Positions 1-8,599 of a DNA stretch of 64,000 nt are shown here, piece after piece. Both the position numbers and the translations under genes were made by a program. The number at the start of each line of letters is the position of its first letter. Positions within the stretch are counted from its first letter, which is position 1. The notes under the pieces were generated by a model. The model had not been told where the DNA came from and did not search any database. It saw nothing but the letters and a program-made list of their open reading frames with translations. Source of the DNA: an uncultured Campylobacter sp. (GTDB taxonomy: Bacteria > Campylobacterota > Campylobacteria > Campylobacterales > Campylobacteraceae); assembly GCA_937990735.1 (NCBI GenBank), contig CALKQT010000014.1, forward strand, positions 1-64,000. Direction: 5' to 3'.

Positions 1-18
1 GGCGAGCCTATAAGAACT

Positions 19-657
19 ATGATGCAAAAAGAGCAAATGCCGCTTTTTATAATCAAAGATTATTGGATCAGGATTTATATCGATCTGGGAGTTACTTCGT
101 CCATCGTCATGCTTGCTTTTGAGCTCGTTACTAGGGGCATTCACTGGCATTACTGGGTTGGGGTTTGGATTTTAACCTTAATAGGTCTTTTAGGGATAAA
201 TAAAAACAAATTTTTAAGCTTCTATCCCGGCAGAATAGAATATAACAAATCCTCCGCAAACTATCAAGAAACGATAGTTACAAAAAAATCTATCGACATG
301 GCGCGTATTGATAAGGTAGCGATTTATAAATTCGTAGATTTTGCGGTAGAAGAATTTAGCTATGATAAAAATATTGGCACCTTTAAAAAGCTTATTTTAA
401 TGGCTTTTTCGTGGATATTGTATTTGATAGATTTGATATGCTTTGCCGTTTTGCGGCTAAGGGGTAGGATAAAAAGCATAAATTTATATGTCTTGATATT
501 TTTAGACAGCGAAAACGGGGTATTCGTCAGTATCCCGCTTGCGATGTTAAGCGATTTTGAACGAAAAAATTTAGAAAAATATTTAAAAGATGAACTCAAA
601 CTAAACCTGGAGGATATCGAGGTTAGAGATAGGCTTTTGAATATAAATTTTATGTAA
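19..657 (+). CDS. Hypothetical membrane protein, member of a local paralogous family
   Basis: A 212-aa protein I cannot name. Two hydrophobic segments lie at about residues 24-60. A polar, probably beta-rich stretch follows (about 62-105), then a third hydrophobic segment (about 122-148). The C-terminal block contains VSIPLAMLSDFERKNLEKYL and an acidic tail. The order TM-TM, polar domain, TM, short polar domain ending in an S/E-R-x-x-L-x-x-Y-F/L helix recurs in the genes at 51921-52610 and 52843-53739 and in a fragment at 52633-52764, so I group them as one family (inference). The fold could be PH-like with membrane anchors, but that is a guess. Two adjacent ATGs start the frame; the first is used. 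The gene sits near the window edge, so any upstream operon partner is not visible. Confidence 0.7.
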   Translation: MMQKEQMPLFIIKDYWIRIYIDLGVTSSIVMLAFELVTRGIHWHYWVGVWILTLIGLLGINKNKFLSFYPGRIEYNKSSANYQETIVTKKSIDMARIDKVAIYKFVDFAVEEFSYDKNIGTFKKLILMAFSWILYLIDLICFAVLRLRGRIKSINLYVLIFLDSENGVFVSIPLAMLSDFERKNLEKYLKDELKLNLEDIEVRDRLLNINFM

Positions 658-658
658 C

Positions 659-937
659 GCCGCTAGCTTACGTGACGATGTGGAATTTTACGTCGATATG
701 AAATTTCTGAGATTTATGTGGCAAGATGCTAGATAAATTTGAAAGCGGCGAAGTAGCGTATAAATTCTGTGAAATTTATACGGTAACAATGCAAAAGATT
801 TATGCTGCTTATCGGCGGGTAACTCCGTGGGCTTTTTGCGGGTGCAAGACGAGGCGGATCTGCCGCAAATGAGTCCTAGCGAGTTTATAATGATAGAAAA
901 AATTGCGCCGAATTGGTATCTTTTTAAAACCACATAA
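659..937 (+). pseudogene. Remnant of a hypothetical gene broken by two frameshifts
   Basis: No single frame is open, but three consecutive frames join into protein-like sequence. The first reads LRDDVEFYVDMKFLRFMWQ (from about 659). The second, from about 728, reads LDKFESGEVAYKFCEIYT and continues to IYAAYRR. The third, from about 822 to the TAA at 935-937, reads SVGFLRVQDEADL through PSEFIMIEKIAPNW to YLFKTT. Acidic and aromatic residues in a plausible mix and a proper stop argue for a decayed gene rather than chance. I cannot assign a family. It directly follows the membrane protein ending at 657. Confidence 0.5.
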
Positions 938-1185
938 AAAGCCCTGCTGCAAGCGGATTTCAAGCTTCGTGGCGATCTAAATTTAAAAGCGTTACCCGCG
1001 CCTTAACCGTACCGCCGATCAAAAATCGCGCGAATTTTAAATTTAAACAGACGATCTGTAAATTCTGCACGCCGTAAATTTTTAAAGAATTTTAAAAATT
1101 TTTTGAAGTCTAAATTTAAACAAAGCGTCGCCAAAGCGCGTCGCGTTGCGCTAAATTTAGAATCAAAAGGCGAGATAGTGCAGCC

Positions 1186-2151
1186 TTAAACGCCACCCGG
1201 CTTAGACTTAAACTGCGCAAAGTCCACTCCCGTCGCATCCAAAACCGCCCGCGAATAAAAATAGAGGCTGTAAAATAGCTCATCGTCGTAAAAGTACTCC
1301 TCCCAGCGCTCCTCGTCATTCTCATCGTTCTGCGGCCACAGATATTTTTCCGCAAGCATATCCGAAAAGTTCGCCAGCGGCGCTGCGTGCGAGATCTTAT
1401 CGGCATCATCGCAAATCTCAATCATAAACGCAAAAAACCTGCCGAGCCGAGCCGCGATAAAGCCTGCCGCTTCGTTTTCGCCGTTTTCGTTTTTTCCGTT
1501 TATCTCCGCAACGGCGTTTTGATTATTTTTATTCGCGTTTTTGCCCGCCACGGCGCGCGCCTGCATAAAGAAGCGCGCTAAGAACAGCAGCGCAAAAGGG
1601 GTTGCGTGCCAAAGCGTACTTTGATGCTCTATCTAGTTAAAAATCTTACTAAGCGCGTCCTGAAGGACCTTGGCGTCAAATTTCTCCCGCTTGCTCGCAT
1701 CCGAGCTCTTATCCGCCGCGCTCGCTTTAAATTTTATCGCCGCGCTATCCGCACTCTTAAATTCCGCCTCTCCGCACTTCGCCGCGTCCGTTTTAAGCTC
1801 CGTCTCTCCACCCGCTTTAAATTTCGCAGCCTCGTTATCTGCCTTTTTAAATTTAGACTCGCTCTTTTGCACTAAATTTATGGAATTTTGCGCCGCGCCG
1901 CATCTTGCCGCATCCGTAGAATTTTGCCCACAACCGGACTTGCTTTTTAAATTTTGCCCTGCGCCGGGCTTGCTTTTTAAATTTTGCTCGCCGCCCGCAC
2001 TGCGCGCCACATCACAAGCTTCGATTGCCCGCGCGAGTTTCTCAAAAATTTCAGCAAACTCGCTCGCCCTGCCGTAAGCGGTCGTGAGCCTGCTCCACGG
2101 CACGTCCTGCACTTTTAAATTTGCGATATATTTCAAATTTTGCTCATTCAT
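1186..2151 (-). pseudogene. Hypothetical protein gene interrupted by an in-frame amber stop
   Basis: Two open frames (1633-2151 and 1186-1566) lie in the same reading frame and are separated only by a TAG at 1633-1635. Reading through it gives about 321 residues. The N-terminal part has KVQDVPWSRLTTAYGRASEF; the part after the stop has IEHQSTLWHATPFALLFLAR, a pattern I associate with helical-repeat proteins in which a YGRA segment and an HQ-T-L-ATPFAL segment occur together. The end is acidic and aromatic (EERWEEYFYDDELFYSLYFY). Residues about 51-158 (nt 1678-2001) are a low-complexity Ala/Lys/Ser/Phe insertion made of repeated AAATTT words. The second half alone could start at the Met near 1566, but its conserved HQ-ATPFAL segment lies upstream of that Met, so a nonsense mutation is more likely than two genes. 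Confidence 0.65.
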
Positions 2152-2266
2152 CCGCGCTCCTTGCGAATATTTTAAATTTAATCCTCGCGAGCGGCTAAAA
2201 TCTGCGCTCTCGGTTCAAATTTAGCCTCTTTCGCACACAAATTTAAACCGAGCCCAGGCGCAAATT

Positions 2267-2623
2267 CTATCTCGTAAGCTCCCTGCTATGCTTGATTAGA
2301 TCCTCAATCTGTTCGCGCGGCACCGCATCAAGGCAGACGCTGATCCAGTGCTTTTTATTCATATGATAGGCTGCAAAAATTCCCTTTTCATCGCGCAAGA
2401 TCGCCGCCAAATCAGGCTTTATCTTTAAATTTATCACGTCGCTTGAACCAGGAAGTGCCCGACCGAGCTTTTCGTTTGCAAGCCCGCGCATCAGAAGCGC
2501 AAACCACTTGCGCTTCCCTCCTGCGTGACGAAAAACCGCAAAATTCGGATATTCATCCCACAGATACTCGCCATCCGCGCCGTAGCGCTGCTTCATTAGC
2601 TTTAGGACGCTACTGAAGTTCAT
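2267..2623 (-). CDS. MmcQ/YjbR family protein
   Basis: A 118-aa protein with the YjbR pattern: a central YPNFAVFRHAGGKRKWFALL segment, then INLKIKPDLAAILRDEKGI and AYHMNKKHWISVCLD near the C-terminus. The length is normal for the family, which adopts a double-wing DNA-binding-like fold; its biochemical role is not established. The start ATG overlaps the stop of rarA by four bases (ATGA), so translation is probably coupled to rarA. Confidence 0.85.
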   Translation of the reverse strand: MNFSSVLKLMKQRYGADGEYLWDEYPNFAVFRHAGGKRKWFALLMRGLANEKLGRALPGSSDVINLKIKPDLAAILRDEKGIFAAYHMNKKHWISVCLDAVPREQIEDLIKHSRELTR

Positions 2624-3822
2624 TCTCGTTCCTTAATATCGATGTTTTCCCTGCGCAATCGCGCCAGCCACTCATCCAGCGTCTTTTCAAAGCCGATCCC
2701 CTTGCTTTCGTAAAATTTTGCCGCCTCGCTCATATAAGCTTGCTCGACCCAGCCGCCGAAGTCGTGCGGGTATTTGTAGTCTGTGATCTGCTTGTCCGAG
2801 TTGATGAGATAGCGCGGCGTAGGTAGCGGAGCAGCGGAGTGGACGAACTTCAAAGCGGCGTTGATGCCCAAATACGCGGCGTTTGATTTGGGGCTGTGCG
2901 CCAGATAGATCGCGCATTGCCCTAAGATAATGCGAGCCTCGGGGTAGCCGATCTTGCTGACGGCAGTTAGCGTGCTGACGGCGATATTTAGGGCGTTTGG
3001 ATTAGCGTTGCCGATGTCCTCGCTAGCTAGGATCACCATCCTGCGCGCGATAAAATCCGCGCTCTCGCCCGCATCTATCAGCCTCGCGACGTAATACAGC
3101 GCGGCGTCGGCGTCGCTGCCGCGCAGGCTTTTGATCATCGCGCTAGCAAGCTCATAATGCAGATCATCGCTGCTAACGCCCGCAGCTACGGCATTTGCGC
3201 GCAGCGTGCGAAGCGTATCCAGCGTAATGGCGCTGTCTGCTAAAAGCGCAAATTCCAGCAGATTTAGCATACTCCTCGCATCGCCGCTGCTGGAGTTTAG
3301 CAGGTATTTTCGCGCCTCCTCGTCCATCTCAAAGCCGATCTCGCTCTGCACCCGCGCCAAAAGCGCCTCCAAATCCTCGTAGCTAAGCGGCTCAAACTCA
3401 AAGATCATCGAGCGCGAGCGGATGCCGCTGCTTAGCACGAACTGCGGATTTTCCGTCGTCGCGCCGATGATAATCGCGGCGTAGTTCTCCATCGGGATTA
3501 GCAGCACCTCCTGCTGCGTCTTGCTGAGGCGGTGGATCTCATCGATGAAAATGAGCGGCTTGATGAGCGAGCCGGCGTGCGAGGATAGAATTTTGCGGAT
3601 ATCCTCGACCTTCAGGCTCGTGGCGTCAAGCTCGTAAAAATCGTAGTTCAGCTCACTTGCGATCACGCGCGCCATCGTCGTTTTGCCGCTGCCTGCGGCG
3701 CCGAAAAATATGCTGTGCGGGATGCTGCCTGCGGCGACAAATTTTTTAAAAACCGCTACGATCTTGCCCTGCCCCACGATCTGCTCTAAGCTTTTGGGGC
3801 GAAATTTCAAGCTCAAACTCAT
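2620..3822 (-). CDS. rarA: Replication-associated recombination protein A (AAA ATPase)
   Basis: A 400-aa AAA+ ATPase of the clamp-loader-like RarA/MgsA/WRNIP1 group, which acts at stalled replication forks. Visible motifs are the N-terminal RPKSLEQIVGQ, Walker A GAAGSGKTT (41-49), Walker B FIDEIHR (92-98), sensor 1 GATTENP and the arginine-finger region SGIRSRSMIFEF. The C-terminal domain carries the family's SDADAALYYVARLIDAGE and IVLA-like segments, and the length is near-normal. It is the first gene of a two-gene unit with the YjbR protein. No clear promoter was identified in the RAATTY-rich DNA upstream. Confidence 0.95.
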   Translation of the reverse strand: MSLSLKFRPKSLEQIVGQGKIVAVFKKFVAAGSIPHSIFFGAAGSGKTTMARVIASELNYDFYELDATSLKVEDIRKILSSHAGSLIKPLIFIDEIHRLSKTQQEVLLIPMENYAAIIIGATTENPQFVLSSGIRSRSMIFEFEPLSYEDLEALLARVQSEIGFEMDEEARKYLLNSSSGDARSMLNLLEFALLADSAITLDTLRTLRANAVAAGVSSDDLHYELASAMIKSLRGSDADAALYYVARLIDAGESADFIARRMVILASEDIGNANPNALNIAVSTLTAVSKIGYPEARIILGQCAIYLAHSPKSNAAYLGINAALKFVHSAAPLPTPRYLINSDKQITDYKYPHDFGGWVEQAYMSEAAKFYESKGIGFEKTLDEWLARLRRENIDIKERE

Positions 3823-4526
3823 TTTGCAACCTTAAAAATTTTGCCCCGATGATAGCGTTTTTATGATTAAATTTTGAAATTCGGCTAAATTTAAAGAGCG
3901 GAATTTTGAAATTTTATTTACAGCAGAGTTTGAAATTTATGCGCGGCGCGAATTTGGAATTTTAGCCGCACGAACGAGCTTTAAAATTTCAGTAGAATTT
4001 TAAAAATTTTATGCCGCACGCGGGGGCTGGCGATATAAAATTTTGCGGCGTACGGATCGCGCAGATTTGGCAAGCCTAGCGATTTTAAAATTTAATGCGC
4101 TGTTCGGTCGCACCGTTATACATAGCGTGCCCGAAAATTATTGTCTGTGAGCGAGGCGAAATTTTAAAATTTAGCCCTATTTTGGGGCTAAATTTTATCT
4201 CGCAGCGAGCGACGAGCTGATAAATCAACAAATCAATAAACGCAAAATCGGCGAAGCTAAAAAATCGTTGCGCTCTCATAAAATCATCGCGCAACCATCG
4301 TAACTATCGCCTCGCCCGCACAGAAACTATCGCGTAAATCTATCGCCTACGTAACGCGAAAATGCAAAATATAGTTTCGCAATCGTCGCAATAACCCGCG
4401 CGATCGCGCAAAACTCATCGCACCAATTTCGGCGCCAGCGTAAAATTTAATCGCGCCGAGCTGCGCGCCCGCGTAAAATGCGTAAAAATTACCGCGCCAA
4501 CCGCCCCTCTAGCAAAAAACCGCCGT
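3823..4526. other. Non-coding spacer dense in AAATTT/GAATTT words
   Basis: About 700 bases between rarA and cysK (both leftward). I find no convincing gene. The left part (3830-4190) is dominated by AAATTT and GAATTT words, often paired as AAATTTTAAAATTT-like palindromes. The right part (4290-4500) has degenerate repeats of the word TATCGC/CATCGC. A small minus-strand open frame at 4085-4294 has composition expected of repeat-derived DNA and is not called. Confidence 0.6.
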
Positions 4527-5441
4527 CTATTTAAAAAGCTCGGTAGAAAGATACCTCTCGCCGGTATCGCAGAGGATCGTAACGATCACTTTACCCTTAT
4601 TTTCGGGCTTGGCAGCGATCTGCGCGGCAGCATAAACGTTCGCGCCGCTTGAAATGCCCACGAGCAGGCCCTCTTTTTGCGCCAGCTGTCTAGCCGCGGC
4701 GAACGCATCGTCGTTTTCAACGCTCAAAAAGCCGTCGATGATGCTTCTATCAAGATTAGCAGGGATAAAATTTGCGCCGATGCCCTGAATTTTATGCCCG
4801 CCTGCGTTACCGCACGTAAGCAGCGGCGAACTAGCGGGCTCCACGCCGTAAGCTTTGAGGTTTGGATTTTTAGATTTTAAAAATTTCGCCGTGCCACTAA
4901 GCGTGCCGCCGGTGCCGAATCCTGCGACTAAAATATCTACCTTGCCGCCGCTTTGCTCCCAAATTTCAGGTCCAGTGCTTTGAAAATGCGCCTTTGGATT
5001 GCTCGGGTTATCAAACTGGCTCGGGATGAAGCTATTTGGAGTGTTCGCCGCTAGCTCATTTGCCCTATCCACGGCGCCTTTCATTCCGAATTTCGGATCG
5101 GTCAGCTCGATTTTAGCGCCGAATGCGGCGATGAGCTTTTGACGCTCGATACTCATCGAGCTTGGCATCGTTAGGATGAGCTTCATACCGAGCTTTGCCG
5201 CGATCATCGCAAGCCCCACGCCCGTATTTCCGCTGGTAGGTTCTATCAAAACGCTATTTTTATCGATTTTGCCCGAGCTTAGCGCGTCTTTTACGATCTG
5301 CCACGCGATGCGATCTTTGACCGAGTGGCTAGGATTTAAAAATTCCGCCTTGGCTAGGATGAGGGCATTTTTGCCAAACGTATTGATTCTGACTAACGGA
5401 GTATTGCCGATGAGCTCCGTAACATCGTTTGCTATTTTCAT
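4527..5441 (-). CDS. cysK: Cysteine synthase (O-acetylserine sulfhydrylase)
   Basis: A 304-aa PLP enzyme that makes L-cysteine from O-acetylserine and sulfide. The PLP lysine is in NPSHSVKDR (K42), the substrate loop is PTSGNTGVGLA, and the phosphate-binding glycine loop is GFGTGGTLSGTAKFL. The C-terminal ILCDTGERYLST is diagnostic of the CysK/CysM fold. CysK and CysM are not separable by eye; the short length is compatible with either. It is the third gene of metY-rrf2-cysK, ten bases downstream of the regulator, so it is probably under that regulator's control. Confidence 0.93.
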   Translation of the reverse strand: MKIANDVTELIGNTPLVRINTFGKNALILAKAEFLNPSHSVKDRIAWQIVKDALSSGKIDKNSVLIEPTSGNTGVGLAMIAAKLGMKLILTMPSSMSIERQKLIAAFGAKIELTDPKFGMKGAVDRANELAANTPNSFIPSQFDNPSNPKAHFQSTGPEIWEQSGGKVDILVAGFGTGGTLSGTAKFLKSKNPNLKAYGVEPASSPLLTCGNAGGHKIQGIGANFIPANLDRSIIDGFLSVENDDAFAAARQLAQKEGLLVGISSGANVYAAAQIAAKPENKGKVIVTILCDTGERYLSTELFK

Positions 5442-5450
5442 ATTTTTCCT

Positions 5451-5864
5451 TTAAATGCTGAAATTTAAATACTGGACGCTTCGCGCCATCATCTCCTCGT
5501 AGCTGCTTAGAGGCTCGTTAAATATCTCTGCCAGCTTGACGTCAAATTTTTCAAAAAACGCCCGCAGTCCGGGATCGCTCATCTGAATGCTAGTCATCCG
5601 CAGATCCTTTTCAAGAGCGGTAAAAATTTCACCGAAAGAAATCTCGCTAGCATCTCTGGCTAGGTGATAGCCGCCGTTTTTACCTTTGATGCTACACACC
5701 AGCTTTTCGTTTCTAAGGGTATTTAGAATTTGCTCCAAATAATTCTTAGAAACTCCCGTACGCTCGGCGATCTCTTTTATACTTATCGGCGCTACTTCGC
5801 TAGCTTTGGCGATCTGCAAAATCGCAGCCAGCCCATAAACGCCCTTTGTGCTTAAAAGTGCCAT
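5451..5864 (-). CDS. Rrf2 family transcriptional regulator, CymR-like
   Basis: A 137-aa Rrf2 protein: N-terminal winged helix MALLSTKGVYGLAAILQIA, recognition region IKEIAERTGVSKNYLEQIL and wing KGKNGGYHLARD. Only one cysteine (about C57) is present, so it lacks the three-cysteine iron-sulfur site of IscR and is more like cysteine-metabolism repressors such as CymR (inference). It lies between metY and cysK; its start overlaps the metY stop as TAATG. It is the obvious candidate regulator of this operon, sensing sulfur status directly or through CysK, as CymR does in Firmicutes. Confidence 0.88.
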   Translation of the reverse strand: MALLSTKGVYGLAAILQIAKASEVAPISIKEIAERTGVSKNYLEQILNTLRNEKLVCSIKGKNGGYHLARDASEISFGEIFTALEKDLRMTSIQMSDPGLRAFFEKFDVKLAEIFNEPLSSYEEMMARSVQYLNFSI

Positions 5865-7135
5865 TATTTCAGTGCCTCACTAAGATCATAAATCAAATCG
5901 TTCGCGTCCTCTATGCCCACGCTTAGGCGGATTAAGCTCGCAGGCACGCCAGCGCGGTTTAGCTGCTCCTCGTTTAGCTGCGAATGCGTCGTACTCGCAG
6001 GATGAGTGATGATCGACTTCGTATCGCCGATATTTGCTACGACGGAGAAAATTTTAACCTTACTAACCGCCTTTAGCGCTGTTTCTTCGCTATCTACGAT
6101 GAAGCTCATCAGACTGCTTGCATAGCCGTTTTTAAATTTTGCTTTGATCGCGGCATTAAACGGCGAACTTGCAAGCCCCGGATAATTGACCTGCTTTACC
6201 TTCGGATGATTTTGTAAAAATTCTGCTATCTTTAATGCATTTTGCGAGTGTTTTTGCATACGAAGCGGCAGTGTTTCAAGCCCCTGGATGAGCTGAAACG
6301 CGTTAAACGGCGATAGCGTCGCACCAATATCGCGAAGCAAGGATAGGCGAATCCTAAGCGTGTAAATATCAAAATTATCTACTAAATCCGCATAAACTAA
6401 GCCGTGATAGCTCTCATCAGGCTCGTTGAAATGTGCGTAACGCGGATTGCCTTTGAGTTTGGAATTTAACCCCTTGCCCGAAACGATCGCACCTGCAATG
6501 CTAAGACCTTGCCCGCTTATGTATTTGCTAGCGCTGTGGATTACGACATCGGCGCCGTCATCAAGCGGATTGTAAAGCGCAGGGCTTGGAATCGTGTTAT
6601 CCGCAATCGTTACTACGCCGTGCTTATTTGCGATTGTAGCGATTTTAGCGGTATTTGCAACTGAAATTTGAGGATTTGAAAGCGTCTCAAAAAAGATCGC
6701 TCTAGTCTTATCGTCGATTAAACTTTCCAAATTATCCGCAGTTTCGGAGTCAAAAACCCTAGCTTCGATACCGAAACGCTTGATCGTGTGCGCCAAAAGC
6801 GTGGTCGCGCCACCGTAAATTTTCTCGGCGATGATGATATTTTCGCCCGCTGCGGCTAAATTTGCCACCGCAAAAAATATCGCCGCCTGCCCGCTAGAGA
6901 CCGCGATTGCAGCTTTGCCGTTTTCCAGCGCCGCAAGTCGCGCCTCAAAAACATCAGTAGTAGGATTTGTCAAACGCCCATAAATCGGCCCTAGATCACG
7001 CAGCGCGAAGCGATCGGCGGCCTTTTTGCTAGAACCGAAGTTAAACGCAGTGCTTTGATAAATGGGAACTGCCATCGTGCCGTAGCCGGCGACGGAGTCG
7101 TAACCAAAATGAGTTGCGAGGGTTTCTTTTTGCAT
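5864..7135 (-). CDS. metY: O-acetylhomoserine aminocarboxypropyltransferase (sulfhydrylase)
   Basis: A 423-aa Cys/Met-metabolism PLP enzyme that converts O-acetylhomoserine plus sulfide to homocysteine. The PLP lysine is in SASKYISGQG (K204). The family segments YGRLTNPTTDVFEARLAALE, VSSGQAAIF and ADNTIPSPALYNP are visible, as is the long form's C-terminal HPASTTHSQL and VGIEDANDLIYDL. The length and the specific insert favour MetY over MetB/MetC. It is the first gene of the metY-rrf2-cysK operon and is preceded by a near-consensus sigma-70 promoter at 7163-7191. Confidence 0.93.
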   Translation of the reverse strand: MQKETLATHFGYDSVAGYGTMAVPIYQSTAFNFGSSKKAADRFALRDLGPIYGRLTNPTTDVFEARLAALENGKAAIAVSSGQAAIFFAVANLAAAGENIIIAEKIYGGATTLLAHTIKRFGIEARVFDSETADNLESLIDDKTRAIFFETLSNPQISVANTAKIATIANKHGVVTIADNTIPSPALYNPLDDGADVVIHSASKYISGQGLSIAGAIVSGKGLNSKLKGNPRYAHFNEPDESYHGLVYADLVDNFDIYTLRIRLSLLRDIGATLSPFNAFQLIQGLETLPLRMQKHSQNALKIAEFLQNHPKVKQVNYPGLASSPFNAAIKAKFKNGYASSLMSFIVDSEETALKAVSKVKIFSVVANIGDTKSIITHPASTTHSQLNEEQLNRAGVPASLIRLSVGIEDANDLIYDLSEALK

Positions 7136-7162
7136 TTTCGTCCTTTGTAAAAAATTTGGCGA

Positions 7163-7191
7163 ATAATAGCTAAATTTTAAAATAAAGTCAA
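7163..7191 (-). promoter_or_regulatory. Sigma-70 promoter of metY-rrf2-cysK
   Basis: On the minus strand TTGACT (7186-7191) is followed after 17 bases by TATTAT (7163-7168), about 28 bases before the metY ATG. A conserved -35 box is unusual for Campylobacter promoters. The -35 and the DNA upstream of it (7187-7208) are nearly identical to the metQ promoter. Confidence 0.8.
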
Positions 7192-7208
7192 GTATTTTTA
7201 TATGATTT
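7187..7208 (-). promoter_or_regulatory. Shared 22-bp upstream/-35 block, metY copy
   Basis: Read on the minus strand: AAATCATATAAAAA, then T, then ACTTGAC. The metQ promoter at 34804-34825 carries the same 22 bases with one substitution (C for T). The ATACTTGACT part resembles a half-site of Rrf2-family operators (IscR type 1 half-site), though it overlaps the -35 box, so this may be coincidence. Candidate operator or activator site. Confidence 0.6.
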
Positions 7209-7297
7209 TAAAATGCCTATAATAACGGGATTTATAGAAAAAATATTATTAAAATATAGTTTTACAATATGCGTAATTTTGCCAAAATTTCGAATTT

Positions 7298-7306
7298 TGC
7301 TATAAT
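7298..7306 (+). promoter_or_regulatory. Extended -10 promoter for the gene at 7331
   Basis: TGCTATAAT with a T-rich upstream stretch and no clear -35, the usual Campylobacter sigma-70 pattern, 25 bases before the ATG at 7331. Confidence 0.75.
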
Positions 7307-7330
7307 GCGCGCTTTAATTAAGGAAAAATC

Positions 7331-7687
7331 ATGCAAATCAGAGAAAAAGATGAGCGCGTTAAATATATCCGCGCATTAGAACGCTTCGTAAAATCCGCCG
7401 TAGCGCTGCTAAAGCGCGAGGATTTCGACGCAGAGCTTTTTGCGAAGCGAATAGCTAAAAACTACGAAATTTTATCTAAAGCGGCCGCTACAAATCTCGA
7501 TAGCCCCTACACCAAAGCGCTTGAGAGCTTTGCTAAAAACGTCCTTGATGCTAGCGAGGCAGGACAGACCAGCGATGCCGCGTTTAGATCGGCGCTACAG
7601 CATGAAGCAAACGCTTTGCAAAAGCTCAAAAACAATAAGAGTTATAAAAAAGACAAGCACAAAATCGATTTTTTAAAGGATTATTAG
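7331..7687 (+). CDS. Conserved hypothetical helical protein
   Basis: A 118-aa Lys/Ala-rich soluble protein predicted mostly helical, with no signal peptide or membrane segment. I do not recognise a domain. The N-terminus EKDERVKYIRALERFVKSAVALLKRED and the basic C-terminus LKNNKSYKKDKHKIDFLKDY suggest a small cytoplasmic factor. It has its own extended -10 promoter and an AAGGA ribosome site. The next gene's ATG follows the stop codon directly, so the two are probably co-translated. Confidence 0.75.
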   Translation: MQIREKDERVKYIRALERFVKSAVALLKREDFDAELFAKRIAKNYEILSKAAATNLDSPYTKALESFAKNVLDASEAGQTSDAAFRSALQHEANALQKLKNNKSYKKDKHKIDFLKDY

Positions 7688-8599
7688 ATGAAAACCGTGA
7701 TTTTTGATATGGATGGCACGCTGCTTGACTCCTCGCGCGCGATCGAAATCAGCGTCAATAACACTCGCCGCGAGCTCTACGGCCTAGCGCCACTACAAAA
7801 GAATTTCATCGTCCACACCATCAACGATCCAAGCAAAAACGCCTTTTTGGAATTTTACGGCAAAACCGAAGCGAGCGCCGAAGAGCTTGCTTTTTTCGAG
7901 AAGGAATTTGTAAGCAATTACCGCGATCTTGCCGTGCTTTACGAGGGTATCGAAGATCTTTTGCACTCGTGCAAAAAAGCAGGATTTTTTCTCGCAGTCG
8001 CCTCCAATGCGCCTTCCTATACCCTAAGCGCGATCTTAGAAAAAACGGGCGTGCGCAGGCTATTTGATCTGGTCGTAGGCGCGGACGAGCAGATGCCCTC
8101 AAAGCCCAACCCTGCGATGCTGCTACACGTAATCGCACGCTCACCGCACAAAAACGCGATTTTTTTGGGCGATAGCAAAAAGGACGAGCTAGCCGCACTC
8201 CGTGGCACGGAATTTTTACAAAATTTAGAATTTCAAGGCGGCAATGACGGCGAGAGCTTAAATGCCAGCCTCGACACTAGTAGAAAGAATTTCAGCGCTA
8301 GTGAGGGCTTAAACTCTTACGGCAAAAATCTTAACGCGAATGAAAAATTCCGCTCTAACGACACAGGTGCTGACGGGGCGGCAACGCTAAGCTTTAAAGG
8401 CGCCAAAATTGCCGTAAAAGCAAAAGCGACAAAGGAGGCACAAGCTGCGGCAGCGCGATATTTTCAGGCAAACTTGACAGATCTAAAAGGCGCAAAACTT
8501 GAGTATTTGCAGGTATGCTGGGGGTTTGGCGAGCCTAGCGAACTAAGCCGCAATGCCCTAAACATCGCGCAAGCGCGCGAAATCATCGGCGGAATTTAA
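7688..8599 (+). CDS. HAD-family hydrolase (phosphoglycolate phosphatase-like) with low-complexity insertion
   Basis: The four HAD motifs are present: DMDGT with nucleophile D7 and acid D9, the Ser motif in VASNAPSY, the Lys motif in MPSKPNP, and GDSKKDELAA. The enzyme probably dephosphorylates a small phosphorylated metabolite; Gph-like cap helices follow motif I. Most such proteins are about 210-240 aa, while this one is 303. The excess is a Ser/Asn/Gly-rich segment at about residues 177-238 (nt 8213-8398) between motif IV and the final strand IAVKAKATKEAQAAAARYF. The insertion carries RAATTY words and is probably a surface loop tolerated by the fold. Confidence 0.85.
   Translation: MKTVIFDMDGTLLDSSRAIEISVNNTRRELYGLAPLQKNFIVHTINDPSKNAFLEFYGKTEASAEELAFFEKEFVSNYRDLAVLYEGIEDLLHSCKKAGFFLAVASNAPSYTLSAILEKTGVRRLFDLVVGADEQMPSKPNPAMLLHVIARSPHKNAIFLGDSKKDELAALRGTEFLQNLEFQGGNDGESLNASLDTSRKNFSASEGLNSYGKNLNANEKFRSNDTGADGAATLSFKGAKIAVKAKATKEAQAAAARYFQANLTDLKGAKLEYLQVCWGFGEPSELSRNALNIAQAREIIGGI

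Noticed and set aside
1606..2077. Plus-strand open frames opposite the broken gene
   Set aside because: Shadows produced by the AAATTT repeat block; low complexity only.
4085..4294. 69-aa minus-strand open frame
   Set aside because: Made of repeat words in a non-coding spacer; no ribosome site.
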